In this document: one piece after another, positions 1 to 5,329 of the stretch
How the letters are laid out: the number at the start of each line of letters is the position of its first letter
Numbering within the stretch: position 1 is the first letter of the stretch
DNA from: Paracoccaceae bacterium
Lineage (GTDB): Bacteria > Pseudomonadota > Alphaproteobacteria > Rhodobacterales > Rhodobacteraceae
Reading direction: 5' to 3'
NCBI GenBank assembly: GCA_026709725.1
Contig: JAPOSK010000589.1
Span: forward strand, 1-6,986
Length of the DNA stretch: 6,986 nt
Position numbers and translations under genes: made by a program
Notes under the pieces: model-generated
Database searches by the model: none
Told to the model about the DNA's origin: nothing
What the model saw: the letters and a program-made list of their open reading frames with translations, nothing else

Positions 1-2182
1 CCTGAATTTGGGTCTGGATATAACCCAGTTTCTCGAGAGCTTTCGGAATTGAGCGGTTGATGATCTTGAAGTATCCGCCACCAGCCAGTTTCTTGAGTTT
101 GACCAGTGCAAAATCGGGCTCAATGCCAGTCGTATCACAATCCATCACCAGACCGATCGTGCCGGTCGGTGCAATGCAGGTTACCTGTGCGTTCCGGTAG
201 CCATTTTTCTGGCCAAGCCGCAATGCATCATCCCAGCACTTGCGTGCCAGCACGACCAGATCGGCATCAGGACAATTGTCCTGATCAAGCGGGACAGGAA
301 TGGTATTGAGTCCTTCATAGCCAACCCGATTGCCATAGGCGGCATTCCGGTGATTGGTGATCACCCGCAGCATCGCATCGGCATTGTCACTGTAGCCCTC
401 AAAGGGCCCGACTTCTCCGGCAAGTTCAGCCGAGGCCGCATAGGAAACACCGCTGAGGATGGCTGTAAGGGCTGCACAGACAGCACGGCCTGCATCAGAG
501 TCGTAGCCGAGCCCCATATTCATGAGAAGGCCGCCAAGATTTGCATACCCAAGCCCGAGGGTGCGGTAACGATAGGAGAGCCGTGCAATCTCGGGCGAGG
601 GAAACTGCGCCATCAGAACCGAGACCTCAAGCGTCAGGGTCATGATCCGGGTCGTATGGGTGTAACTTTCGGTATTAAACTTGCCATCCTCATAGAATTT
701 AAGGAGATTGAGCGAAGCAAGGTTGCAGGCGGTGTCATCAAGAAACATGTATTCCGAGCAGGGATTGGAGCCACGGATCGGCCCACTGTTCGGGCATGTA
801 TGCCAATCATTGACCGTATCATGGAACTGGATTCCGGGATCAGCACATGACCACGCTGAATGACCGATCATCTCCCACAGCTCCCGTGCCTTGATTGTCT
901 TGACCACCTCGCCATCCGTCCGGCGGGTCATCTTCCAGTCATCGTCGGTTTCGATTGCCGCCATGAATTTGTCAGGTACACGGACAGAATTGTTCGAATT
1001 CTGCCCGGATACAGTTGCGTAGGCCTCCGATTGCCAGTCCGTGTCATAGGTCGGGAACTCAATGGATGTGTAGCCCTGGCGAGCGAACTGGAGAACCCGG
1101 TGGATATAATTCTCCGGGACCATCGAGGACCGGGCTGCCCGGATGGCCTCACTGAGGGAGGTGTTCCTGGCCGGCTGGCAGGCCTCGGCAAGTTCGAGGT
1201 CGGACTCATTGATGGCAACAAAGAGTTTGTTGAGCTGTCGGGACAGGATTCGCGAGCCGGTTACCAGTGAAGCGACTTTCTGTTCTTCGGTCACCTTCCA
1301 GGAAATGAACGATTCGATATCCGGATGATCGATATCACAGATCACCATCTTGGCCGCACGGCGGGTTGTGCCGCCGGACTTGATCGCGCCGGCGGCCCGA
1401 TCACCGATGTTGAGAAAACTCATCAACCCGCTGGATTTGCCACCACTGGTGAGCGGTTCATTTTCAGCACGCAGGCTGGAGAAATTTGTGCCGGTTCCGG
1501 ACCCGAATTTGAACAGGCGGGCCTCACGGCTCCAGAGATCCATGATACCGCCATCATTGACAAGATCATCATTGATCGACTGGATAAAGCAGGCATGGGG
1601 CTGTGGACGCTGATAGGAACTGGTTGATTTGCGCAGTTTTCCTGTCTGATGGTCCACATAATGATGGCCCTGGCTTGGCCCATCAATGCCATAGGCCCAG
1701 TGCAGACCTGTGTTGAACCATTGCGGTGAGTTGGGTGCAACAAACTGGTGCGCAAGGAGATAGCGCGTTTCGTCGAAATAGGCTTCGGCATCCTCTTCCG
1801 AGGAGAAATACCCCCCTTTCCAGCCCCAGTAGGCCCAGGTGCCGGCGAGGCGATCAAAGACCTGTTTGGAGGATGTCTCACCGATGTAGCGTTCTCCCTC
1901 GGGCAGTTTGGCCAATTTCGCCCGGTCCGGTTCACTGGCCCAGAGAAATGACGGGACTCCCTCTTCCCTGATCCGGCGCAAATGCCGCGCGACCCCGGCC
2001 TTGCGGAAATACTTGGGAGCAATGATATCGGTGGCAACCTGACTCCAGAAATCGGGAACCTCCACATTGTCCTGACTGAAGACGATCTCGCTGTGATTGG
2101 CAATTTCTGATTTTCGGAACTCGAATGTGATCCCCGCATAGGGTGACTCACCTGCCTTTGTGTATCTGCGTACAAATTCCAT
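1..2182 (-). CDS. nrdJ: Adenosylcobalamin-dependent (class II) ribonucleoside-diphosphate reductase, N-terminal 727 codons, cut by window edge
   Basis: Reduces ribonucleotides to deoxyribonucleotides in the cytoplasm, using a thiyl radical generated from adenosylcobalamin, so it needs no oxygen or metal-radical subunit. The frame is open from ATG at 2182 to the window edge with no stop. It starts MEFVRRYTKAGESPY. Landmarks: NSPQWFNTGL at residues 151-160; a Cys in PHACF at residue 198; NPCSEY with Cys475, then Cys486 in TACNLASLN; PTGTIGL from residue 672; then MDCDTTGIEPDFALVKLKKL. The 11-residue spacing Cys475-Cys486 matches the known class II pair (thiyl Cys322 and redox Cys333 of the Thermotoga enzyme), with Cys198 as the other redox Cys (Cys134 there). 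Long NrdJ proteins of alphaproteobacteria are about 1,200 residues, so roughly the last 40% is missing. No intein interrupts the visible part. The start is supported by AAGGGGAG 9 nt upstream. The family assignment is nearly certain; only the C-terminus is unseen. Confidence 0.97.
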   Translation of the reverse strand, partial: MEFVRRYTKAGESPYAGITFEFRKSEIANHSEIVFSQDNVEVPDFWSQVATDIIAPKYFRKAGVARHLRRIREEGVPSFLWASEPDRAKLAKLPEGERYIGETSSKQVFDRLAGTWAYWGWKGGYFSSEEDAEAYFDETRYLLAHQFVAPNSPQWFNTGLHWAYGIDGPSQGHHYVDHQTGKLRKSTSSYQRPQPHACFIQSINDDLVNDGGIMDLWSREARLFKFGSGTGTNFSSLRAENEPLTSGGKSSGLMSFLNIGDRAAGAIKSGGTTRRAAKMVICDIDHPDIESFISWKVTEEQKVASLVTGSRILSRQLNKLFVAINESDLELAEACQPARNTSLSEAIRAARSSMVPENYIHRVLQFARQGYTSIEFPTYDTDWQSEAYATVSGQNSNNSVRVPDKFMAAIETDDDWKMTRRTDGEVVKTIKARELWEMIGHSAWSCADPGIQFHDTVNDWHTCPNSGPIRGSNPCSEYMFLDDTACNLASLNLLKFYEDGKFNTESYTHTTRIMTLTLEVSVLMAQFPSPEIARLSYRYRTLGLGYANLGGLLMNMGLGYDSDAGRAVCAALTAILSGVSYAASAELAGEVGPFEGYSDNADAMLRVITNHRNAAYGNRVGYEGLNTIPVPLDQDNCPDADLVVLARKCWDDALRLGQKNGYRNAQVTCIAPTGTIGLVMDCDTTGIEPDFALVKLKKLAGGGYFKIINRSIPKALEKLGYIQTQIQ

Positions 2183-2191
2183 TGAAACAAT

Positions 2192-2199
2192 CTCCCCTT
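2192..2199 (-). promoter_or_regulatory. Shine-Dalgarno site of nrdJ
   Basis: On the minus strand this reads AAGGGGAG and ends 9 nt before the ATG at 2182, which fixes the nrdJ start. It directly follows the 3' arm of a leader hairpin at 2200-2234, so the two could interact. Confidence 0.7.
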
Positions 2200-2303
2200 C
2201 TGCATCACAAAACCTGCCAAATGGCCTTGTGCAGCTGACCATATTCCAAAGATTTACTGCACTGACTGTAAATCTGTGCTACATGTTGTGCTTCTATCAG
2301 CAC
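2200..2303 (-). other. Structured 5' leader of nrdJ with three consecutive hairpins
   Basis: Between the candidate promoter and the nrdJ ribosome site the minus-strand transcript can form three hairpins. First, arms 2299-2303 and 2288-2292 (GTGCT/AGCAC, 6-nt loop). A second GTGCT copy on the plus strand at 2276-2280 could compete for the same partner. Second, perfect 8-bp arms 2268-2275 and 2250-2257 (AGATTTAC/GTAAATCT, 10-nt loop). Third, 2200-2234, made of CTGC/GCAG, ACAA/TTGT and GCCA/TGGC helices with a 3-nt bulge, ending right against AAGGGGAG. I did not find the conserved B12-box of cobalamin riboswitches. The pairings are seen directly; that they act in regulation is inference, since they could also just be RNA stability elements. 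Confidence 0.4.
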
Positions 2304-2310
2304 GATTGTG

Positions 2311-2334
2311 GATATGTAGTGCGGGCACTATATC
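2311..2334. promoter_or_regulatory. Operator-like inverted repeat over the nrdJ -10 region (possible NrdR-type site)
   Basis: Plus strand arms are GATAT-gt-AGTGC (2311-2322) and GCACT-ATATC (2325-2334) around a central GG. The dyad covers the candidate -10 and start point, where a repressor would bind. The AGTG/ATAT words resemble half-sites of NrdR boxes (consensus near ACACwATATATwGTGT), the regulator of many reductase genes. However, neither half forms a complete 16-bp box, and the two ATAT cores lie about 18 bp apart rather than the usual two or three helical turns. A dyad is clear; its regulator is a guess. Confidence 0.35.
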
Positions 2335-2356
2335 GCAGCCCGCAGTCAGTTGGCAA
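2327..2356 (-). promoter_or_regulatory. Candidate sigma-70-type promoter of nrdJ
   Basis: Minus strand: TTGCCA (2356-2351), 18-nt spacer, TATAGT (2332-2327). A start near 2320 would give a leader of roughly 140 nt. The match is reasonable but rests on sequence alone. Confidence 0.4.
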
Positions 2357-2398
2357 GGCCGTCAAGCCGAATTTGAGAGTCTCTCCTGATCACGGAAT

Positions 2399-2421
2399 CA
2401 CATTCCGGCATGCGGAATGTG
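2399..2421. repeat. Perfect inverted repeat, 9-bp arms and 5-nt loop, downstream of tRNA-Pro
   Basis: CACATTCCG (2399-2407), GCATG, CGGAATGTG (2413-2421). It starts 31 nt past the tRNA-Pro 3' end and lies upstream of the nrdJ promoter candidate. It has no T-run on either strand, so it is not a classical intrinsic terminator. It may be a 3'-end or processing hairpin for the tRNA transcript, or a protein-binding palindrome for nrdJ. Confidence 0.5.
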
Positions 2422-2452
2422 CAGCAAGTCACGGATTGTCGTAGGCTTCAAC

Positions 2453-2530
2453 TGGTCGGGGCGATTGGATTCGAACCAACGACCTACGGTTCCCAAAACC
2501 GTCGCGCTAACCAGACTGCGCCACGCCCCG
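2453..2530 (-). tRNA. tRNA-Pro (anticodon UGG), CCA end encoded
   Basis: Reads proline codons CCN, mainly CCA and CCG. On the minus strand the full cloverleaf fits 78 nt: acceptor CGGGGCG pairing with CGCCCCG, D stem GCGC/GCGC with loop AGTCTGGTTA, anticodon stem ACGGT/ACCGT with loop TTTGGGA (anticodon TGG followed by G37), 5-nt variable loop AGGTC, T stem GTTGG/CCAAT with loop TTCGAAT, discriminator A, then CCA in the DNA. The C1-G72 pair with A73 is typical of bacterial proline tRNAs. The gene lies 41 nt after the DUF192 stop on the same strand, with no clear promoter of its own, so it may be processed from the pdxH-DUF192 transcript. Confidence 0.97.
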
Positions 2531-2571
2531 AAAAGTGACCGGATGATCGTTTGCCAACGTGATTCGGGCCT

Positions 2572-3108
2572 CTAACCATTGCATGGCCAGAGCGCAATGC
2601 CCTGATCCAGCCTTGGGTGGCGAATCAGCGAATCACTGTCAATCCCGAACATCTCAGACAGGCCGCCGTTGATCTCGAGAACGGCCAGCACATCGCCATT
2701 ATGGATTATTGGTGTCTGATCGTGCGGAATCGCGCGGCTGTGGACATGGAGGACCTGGCCTCGGTCATCGATGAAGATCATATCCAGCGGGATATTCGTA
2801 TTCTTCATCCAGAAACTCTTCGGGCCGATCTCCTCAAAAAGAAACAGCATGCCCTGCATCTGCGGCAGATGGTCACGGTGCATCAATCCCTGCATCCTCG
2901 TGTCATCACGGTCTGCGATCTCGACATGAAATTGAGCTGTCCCCCAGGCTCCACGAATTTCGACGCGGTCATCCGCACAGGCCGCCACGCGCAGCGGCAC
3001 AAGGACAGACAGGGTGATGAATGCGCAGATACAGATCTGCCTCCAGCACCGGAACACTGTCCGGATGGAGCGTGCCGTACGGCCAAACTGATTCATTTGC
3101 TGCGTCAT
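2572..3108 (-). CDS. Exported DUF192 family protein
   Basis: Protein of 178 residues with unknown biochemical role. The DUF192 (PF02643) core runs from about residue 48 to the end and shows the family signature: R71-MQGLMHR, GMLFLF (86-91), the hallmark SFWMKNTNIPLDMIFID (98-114) and VLEINGG (143-149). The N-terminus is an export signal: basic n-region (R10, R13, R16, R20, R23), hydrophobic stretch about 25-39, then VAACADD. This fits signal peptidase I after ACA (residue 45) or, less surely, a lipoprotein box VAAC with Cys44 as the lipidated residue. R40 inside the hydrophobic segment argues against the lipobox. The product should therefore be periplasmic or membrane-anchored. AGAGGG precedes the ATG by only 3 nt; a second ATG at codon 5 is possible. 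The gene follows pdxH by 58 nt without a visible terminator. Confidence 0.92.
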   Translation of the reverse strand: MTQQMNQFGRTARSIRTVFRCWRQICICAFITLSVLVPLRVAACADDRVEIRGAWGTAQFHVEIADRDDTRMQGLMHRDHLPQMQGMLFLFEEIGPKSFWMKNTNIPLDMIFIDDRGQVLHVHSRAIPHDQTPIIHNGDVLAVLEINGGLSEMFGIDSDSLIRHPRLDQGIALWPCNG

Positions 3109-3166
3109 GCGCCCTCTTTCTCTTCAGGTCTGCGGGGATGATGGATGCCCTCCGGCAGAACAGGGA

Positions 3167-3748
3167 TTATGGTGCCAGCAGAACCGATTCCCAGGGAGAG
3201 TCCGCATCAGGGCGGGACCAGCGGTTGCGGGTGTGCAGCCGCCCCTCTCCCGCCTGCCAGATTTCAATGGCGAGTGGAAGAATCCGGTAACCGCCCCAGT
3301 GTGGCGGACGGGGCGGTTTGTCGCCGTATTTCCCGGCGACTGCCTCAACCCTGTCGAGCAGATCATCGCGTGTTCTGATGACCTGGGATTGCGGTGAGGC
3401 AATGGCGCCATAACGACTGAGCAGTGAGCGGGACTCGAAATATGCATCCGAAACCCGGCTTTCAACGGTTTCAACGGTTCCACGGACACGGATCTGAACC
3501 TGCATCCGGGCCCAGAAAATGACAAAGGCCGCACCATTACCGCTGAGGATCTCCATTGCCTTCACGCTGGTATAATTGGTGTAGAAGACAAATTGACCAT
3601 CTCTGATATCCTTGAGAAGGACAATTCTGACATTTGGGATTTCGCCTTCTCCGGTTGTTGCCAGCGCAATCGCGTTATGTTCGGGAATGCCTCGCCGTTG
3701 AGCCTCCCTGAGATAGTTTTTGACATGCTGGACTGGATCGCTCGCCAT
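3167..3748 (-). CDS. pdxH: Pyridoxine/pyridoxamine 5'-phosphate oxidase
   Basis: FMN enzyme oxidising pyridoxine or pyridoxamine 5'-phosphate to PLP, the last step of vitamin B6 synthesis and salvage; cytoplasmic homodimer. Start chosen at 3748 (193 aa, MASDPVQHVKNYL) because AGGGAGG lies 4 nt upstream. A longer frame from 3787 adds 13 residues but has no ribosome site. By comparison with E. coli PdxH: R41-IVLL-K46 (R67/K72), FYTN (55-58), Y103, R107 and S111 (Y129, R133, S137), SPQSQ (118-122), PPHWGGYR (148-155), W164, R170-L-H172 (R197/H199) and R174 (R201) are kept. Differences: the FMN-phosphate Arg of the SRK motif is Val62, RLHDR is RLHTR, and the usual RLAP end is LLAP. The N-terminus is short, so the extra strand that covers PLP in E. 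coli is reduced. Likely active, but a divergent member; the second-best reading is a PNPOx-like flavoprotein with a different substrate. Confidence 0.9.
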   Translation of the reverse strand: MASDPVQHVKNYLREAQRRGIPEHNAIALATTGEGEIPNVRIVLLKDIRDGQFVFYTNYTSVKAMEILSGNGAAFVIFWARMQVQIRVRGTVETVESRVSDAYFESRSLLSRYGAIASPQSQVIRTRDDLLDRVEAVAGKYGDKPPRPPHWGGYRILPLAIEIWQAGEGRLHTRNRWSRPDADSPWESVLLAP

Positions 3749-3752
3749 CGTG

Positions 3753-3759
3753 CCTCCCT
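3753..3759 (-). promoter_or_regulatory. Shine-Dalgarno site deciding the pdxH start
   Basis: Minus-strand AGGGAGG, 4 nt before ATG at 3748. Nothing comparable precedes the upstream in-frame ATG at 3787, so the shorter protein is preferred. Confidence 0.65.
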
Positions 3760-3832
3760 GGTCGGACTCGGGATGAACGGCATGCACGCCGGGGAACGGT
3801 CAAAAGATTTTTTCCAGACCCGCTGCATGCTA

Positions 3833-3861
3833 TTGCCGGAATGCTGATTCTGCCATAGTGT
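3833..3861 (+). promoter_or_regulatory. Weak candidate promoter for fabI in the divergent gap
   Basis: TTGCCG (3833-3838), 17-nt spacer, TAGTGT (3856-3861), about 30 nt before the fabI ATG. The -10 is a poor match; TGTAAT at 3859-3864 is better but would need a 20-nt spacer. The gap 3749-3896 must carry promoters for both pdxH and fabI. I found no convincing -10 for pdxH, only TTGACC at 3803-3798 on the minus strand. Confidence 0.25.
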
Positions 3862-3896
3862 AATTTTATCCCGAGAGAAGTGAACTGGGGCATTGC

Positions 3897-4724
3897 ATGA
3901 CGTTGATGGATGGCAAGCGCGGACTGATTATGGGCGTCGCCAACAAGCGGTCAATCGCCTGGGGCATAGCCAGGGCCTGTGCCGAGCATGGTGCTGCCCT
4001 GGCTTTCTCCTATCAGAACGAGGCATTGCGACGGCGGATTGAACCCCTTGCCCATTCTGTCAATTCCGGATTGCTCTATGCCTGTGATGCGGCCGATGCC
4101 GACTCACTTGATTCCCTCTTTGCGAATCTTGAACGTGATATGGGGCAAATCGATTTCCTTGTCCATGCGATCGGGTTTTCTGACAAAAATGAATTGCGGG
4201 GGCGGTATGTGGATACATCCCGTGACAATTTTCTGACATCGATGGATGTCTCGGTCTACTCCTTTACCGCTGTTGCTGCACGGGCTGAAAAACTGATGTC
4301 CGACTCGGGATCACTGCTCACCCTGACCTACTACGGTGCCGAAAAAGTCATGCCGCATTACAATGTCATGGGTGTGGCCAAGGCAGCACTGGAGGCCTCC
4401 GTCCGGTATCTTGCGGCCGATCTTGGTCGCAATGGCATTCGGGTCAACGCCATTTCGGCCGGGACAATCAAAACCCTGGCTGCATCGGGCATCGGCGACT
4501 TTCGCTACATCCTCAAATGGAACGAGCTGAATTCACCCCTTGAGCGGAACGTGACGATCCAGGATGTCGGCAATGCCGCTCTCTATCTTCTTTCCGATCT
4601 CGGTTCCGCAGTGACTGGAGAGATTCTGCATGTCGATTCGGGTTATCATGTCGTTGGCATGAAGCGGGTGGATGCACCCGATATCGCCACAGTCAGCACG
4701 GCAGATGAGTCAAAACGCCAATGA
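3897..4724 (+). CDS. fabI: Enoyl-[acyl-carrier-protein] reductase (NADH)
   Basis: Reduces trans-2-enoyl-ACP to acyl-ACP, the last step of each fatty-acid elongation cycle; cytoplasmic tetramer of the short-chain dehydrogenase fold. 275 residues, near the usual 260-275. Visible: cofactor loop GVANKRSIAWG (13-23), HAIGFSDKNELRGRY (90-104), LTLTYYGAEKVMPHYN (141-156) and the FabI active site Tyr145, Tyr155 and Lys162 (Tyr146/Tyr156/Lys163 in E. coli), then VNAISAGTIKTLAASGIGDF (183-202) and VTGEILHVDSGYHV (239-252). The Tyr-x6-Lys spacing separates FabI from FabV and FabL types. Gly93, a known triclosan-contact position, is conserved. SAGT replaces the common SAGP. A short GGGG 6 nt upstream is the only ribosome site; ATG at codon 4 is an alternative start. 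Its stop overlaps the next start as ATGA. Confidence 0.97.
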   Translation: MTLMDGKRGLIMGVANKRSIAWGIARACAEHGAALAFSYQNEALRRRIEPLAHSVNSGLLYACDAADADSLDSLFANLERDMGQIDFLVHAIGFSDKNELRGRYVDTSRDNFLTSMDVSVYSFTAVAARAEKLMSDSGSLLTLTYYGAEKVMPHYNVMGVAKAALEASVRYLAADLGRNGIRVNAISAGTIKTLAASGIGDFRYILKWNELNSPLERNVTIQDVGNAALYLLSDLGSAVTGEILHVDSGYHVVGMKRVDAPDIATVSTADESKRQ

Positions 4725-5227
4725 ACACAGAAGCCTCGCCACATTATGAGAAGGGATTCTATGTTGACTGGGAGCAAATCCATCGTGATTGCCGTGCACT
4801 GGCGTGGCGGCTTGAGCAGTGCATCGATCCTGACCACCCCTTGCGCGGCATCCTGAGCATCACACGCGGCGGGATGGTGCCGGCCATGATCGTGGCCCGT
4901 GAACTCGATATTCGGGCGATCGATACGATCTCGATCAAATGTTACGACCACCAGGATCGCGGCGAACCCGTCATAATCAAGCCTGGCAATGATGAATTTC
5001 TGGTCGATGGTGCGGACATCCTTGTCATTGATGATCTCGTGGATACGGGTGCCACAATGAAACGTGTCCGTGAATTCTACCCCGAGGCAACCTACTGCAG
5101 CGTTTATGCCAAACCTGACGGTCGCCCTCTTGTCGACGTGTTTGTCACCGAAGTCAGTCAGGATACCTGGATTTTCTTTCCATGGGACATGTCGCTCCAA
5201 TACGCCAAACCCTTCCGTGCATCCTGA
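4721..5227 (+). CDS. gpt: Xanthine-guanine phosphoribosyltransferase
   Basis: Transfers phosphoribose from PRPP to xanthine or guanine (hypoxanthine more weakly), giving XMP, GMP or IMP for purine salvage. 168 residues versus 152 in E. coli Gpt, with an N-terminal extension of about eight residues. Type I PRTase features: pyrophosphate loop SITRGG (46-51), ARELDIR (59-65), PRPP-binding VIDDLVDTGAT (102-112), YAKPDGRPLVD (129-139) with the base-contacting Lys131, and the hood QDTWIFFPWD (147-156) with Trp150, all aligned to E. coli QDTWIEQPWD. The ATG overlaps the fabI stop by 4 nt (ATGA) and I see no good Shine-Dalgarno, so translation is probably coupled to fabI. The pairing with fabI has no obvious metabolic logic. 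Family is secure; the preference among xanthine, guanine and hypoxanthine cannot be read from sequence. Confidence 0.95.
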   Translation: MNTEASPHYEKGFYVDWEQIHRDCRALAWRLEQCIDPDHPLRGILSITRGGMVPAMIVARELDIRAIDTISIKCYDHQDRGEPVIIKPGNDEFLVDGADILVIDDLVDTGATMKRVREFYPEATYCSVYAKPDGRPLVDVFVTEVSQDTWIFFPWDMSLQYAKPFRAS

Positions 5228-5286
5228 GGCATTTGATCATCAAGCCGCAATGATGCCCGGATCACGGCCAGACCCCATCGATAATC

Positions 5287-5322
5287 GCCTCCCCGTCCGC
5301 CGGGTGGACCTGTCCGGGAGGC
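5287..5322 (+). promoter_or_regulatory. Predicted hairpin sequestering the purB Shine-Dalgarno
   Basis: GCCTCCC (5287-5293) is perfectly complementary to GGGAGGC (5316-5322), which contains the purB ribosome site GGGAGG. An inner helix GTCC (5295-5298)/GGAC (5306-5309) with a 7-nt loop can stack inside. There is no following T-run, so it is not a terminator. If formed it would lower purB translation until opened. Seen as complementarity only; no ligand or protein is implied. Confidence 0.45.
5316..5321 (+). promoter_or_regulatory. Shine-Dalgarno site of purB
   Basis: GGGAGG, 8 nt before GTG at 5330 and only 3 nt before an out-of-frame ATG at 5325. The spacing favours GTG. An in-frame stop at 5282 rules out a useful start further upstream. 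Confidence 0.7.
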
Positions 5323-5329
5323 CCATGGT

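Noticed and set aside
350..1270. Two plus-strand frames of 166 and 136 codons
   Set aside because: Antisense shadows of nrdJ with no ribosome site and no family motif.
1423..2220. 265-codon minus-strand frame
   Set aside because: It is a shifted frame inside nrdJ with Ser/Arg-rich, motif-free sequence; the true frame carries all NrdJ signatures.
2183..2350. Cobalamin riboswitch upstream of nrdJ
   Set aside because: Expected from biology, but the conserved B12-box and its core could not be found in the leader.
2375..2385. GAGAG-T-CTCTC palindrome
   Set aside because: Only 5-bp arms with a single central base; too short to call apart from chance.
2617..3141. 174-codon plus-strand frame
   Set aside because: Antisense shadow of the DUF192 gene, whose minus-strand frame has the clear WMKNTxIPLDMIF signature.
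3749..3787. Longer pdxH starting at 3787
   Set aside because: No Shine-Dalgarno before it, while AGGGAGG stands before the ATG at 3748; the extra 13 residues do not resemble PdxH.
4646..5200. 184-codon minus-strand frame
   Set aside because: Antisense to gpt; the plus-strand product is unmistakable Gpt.
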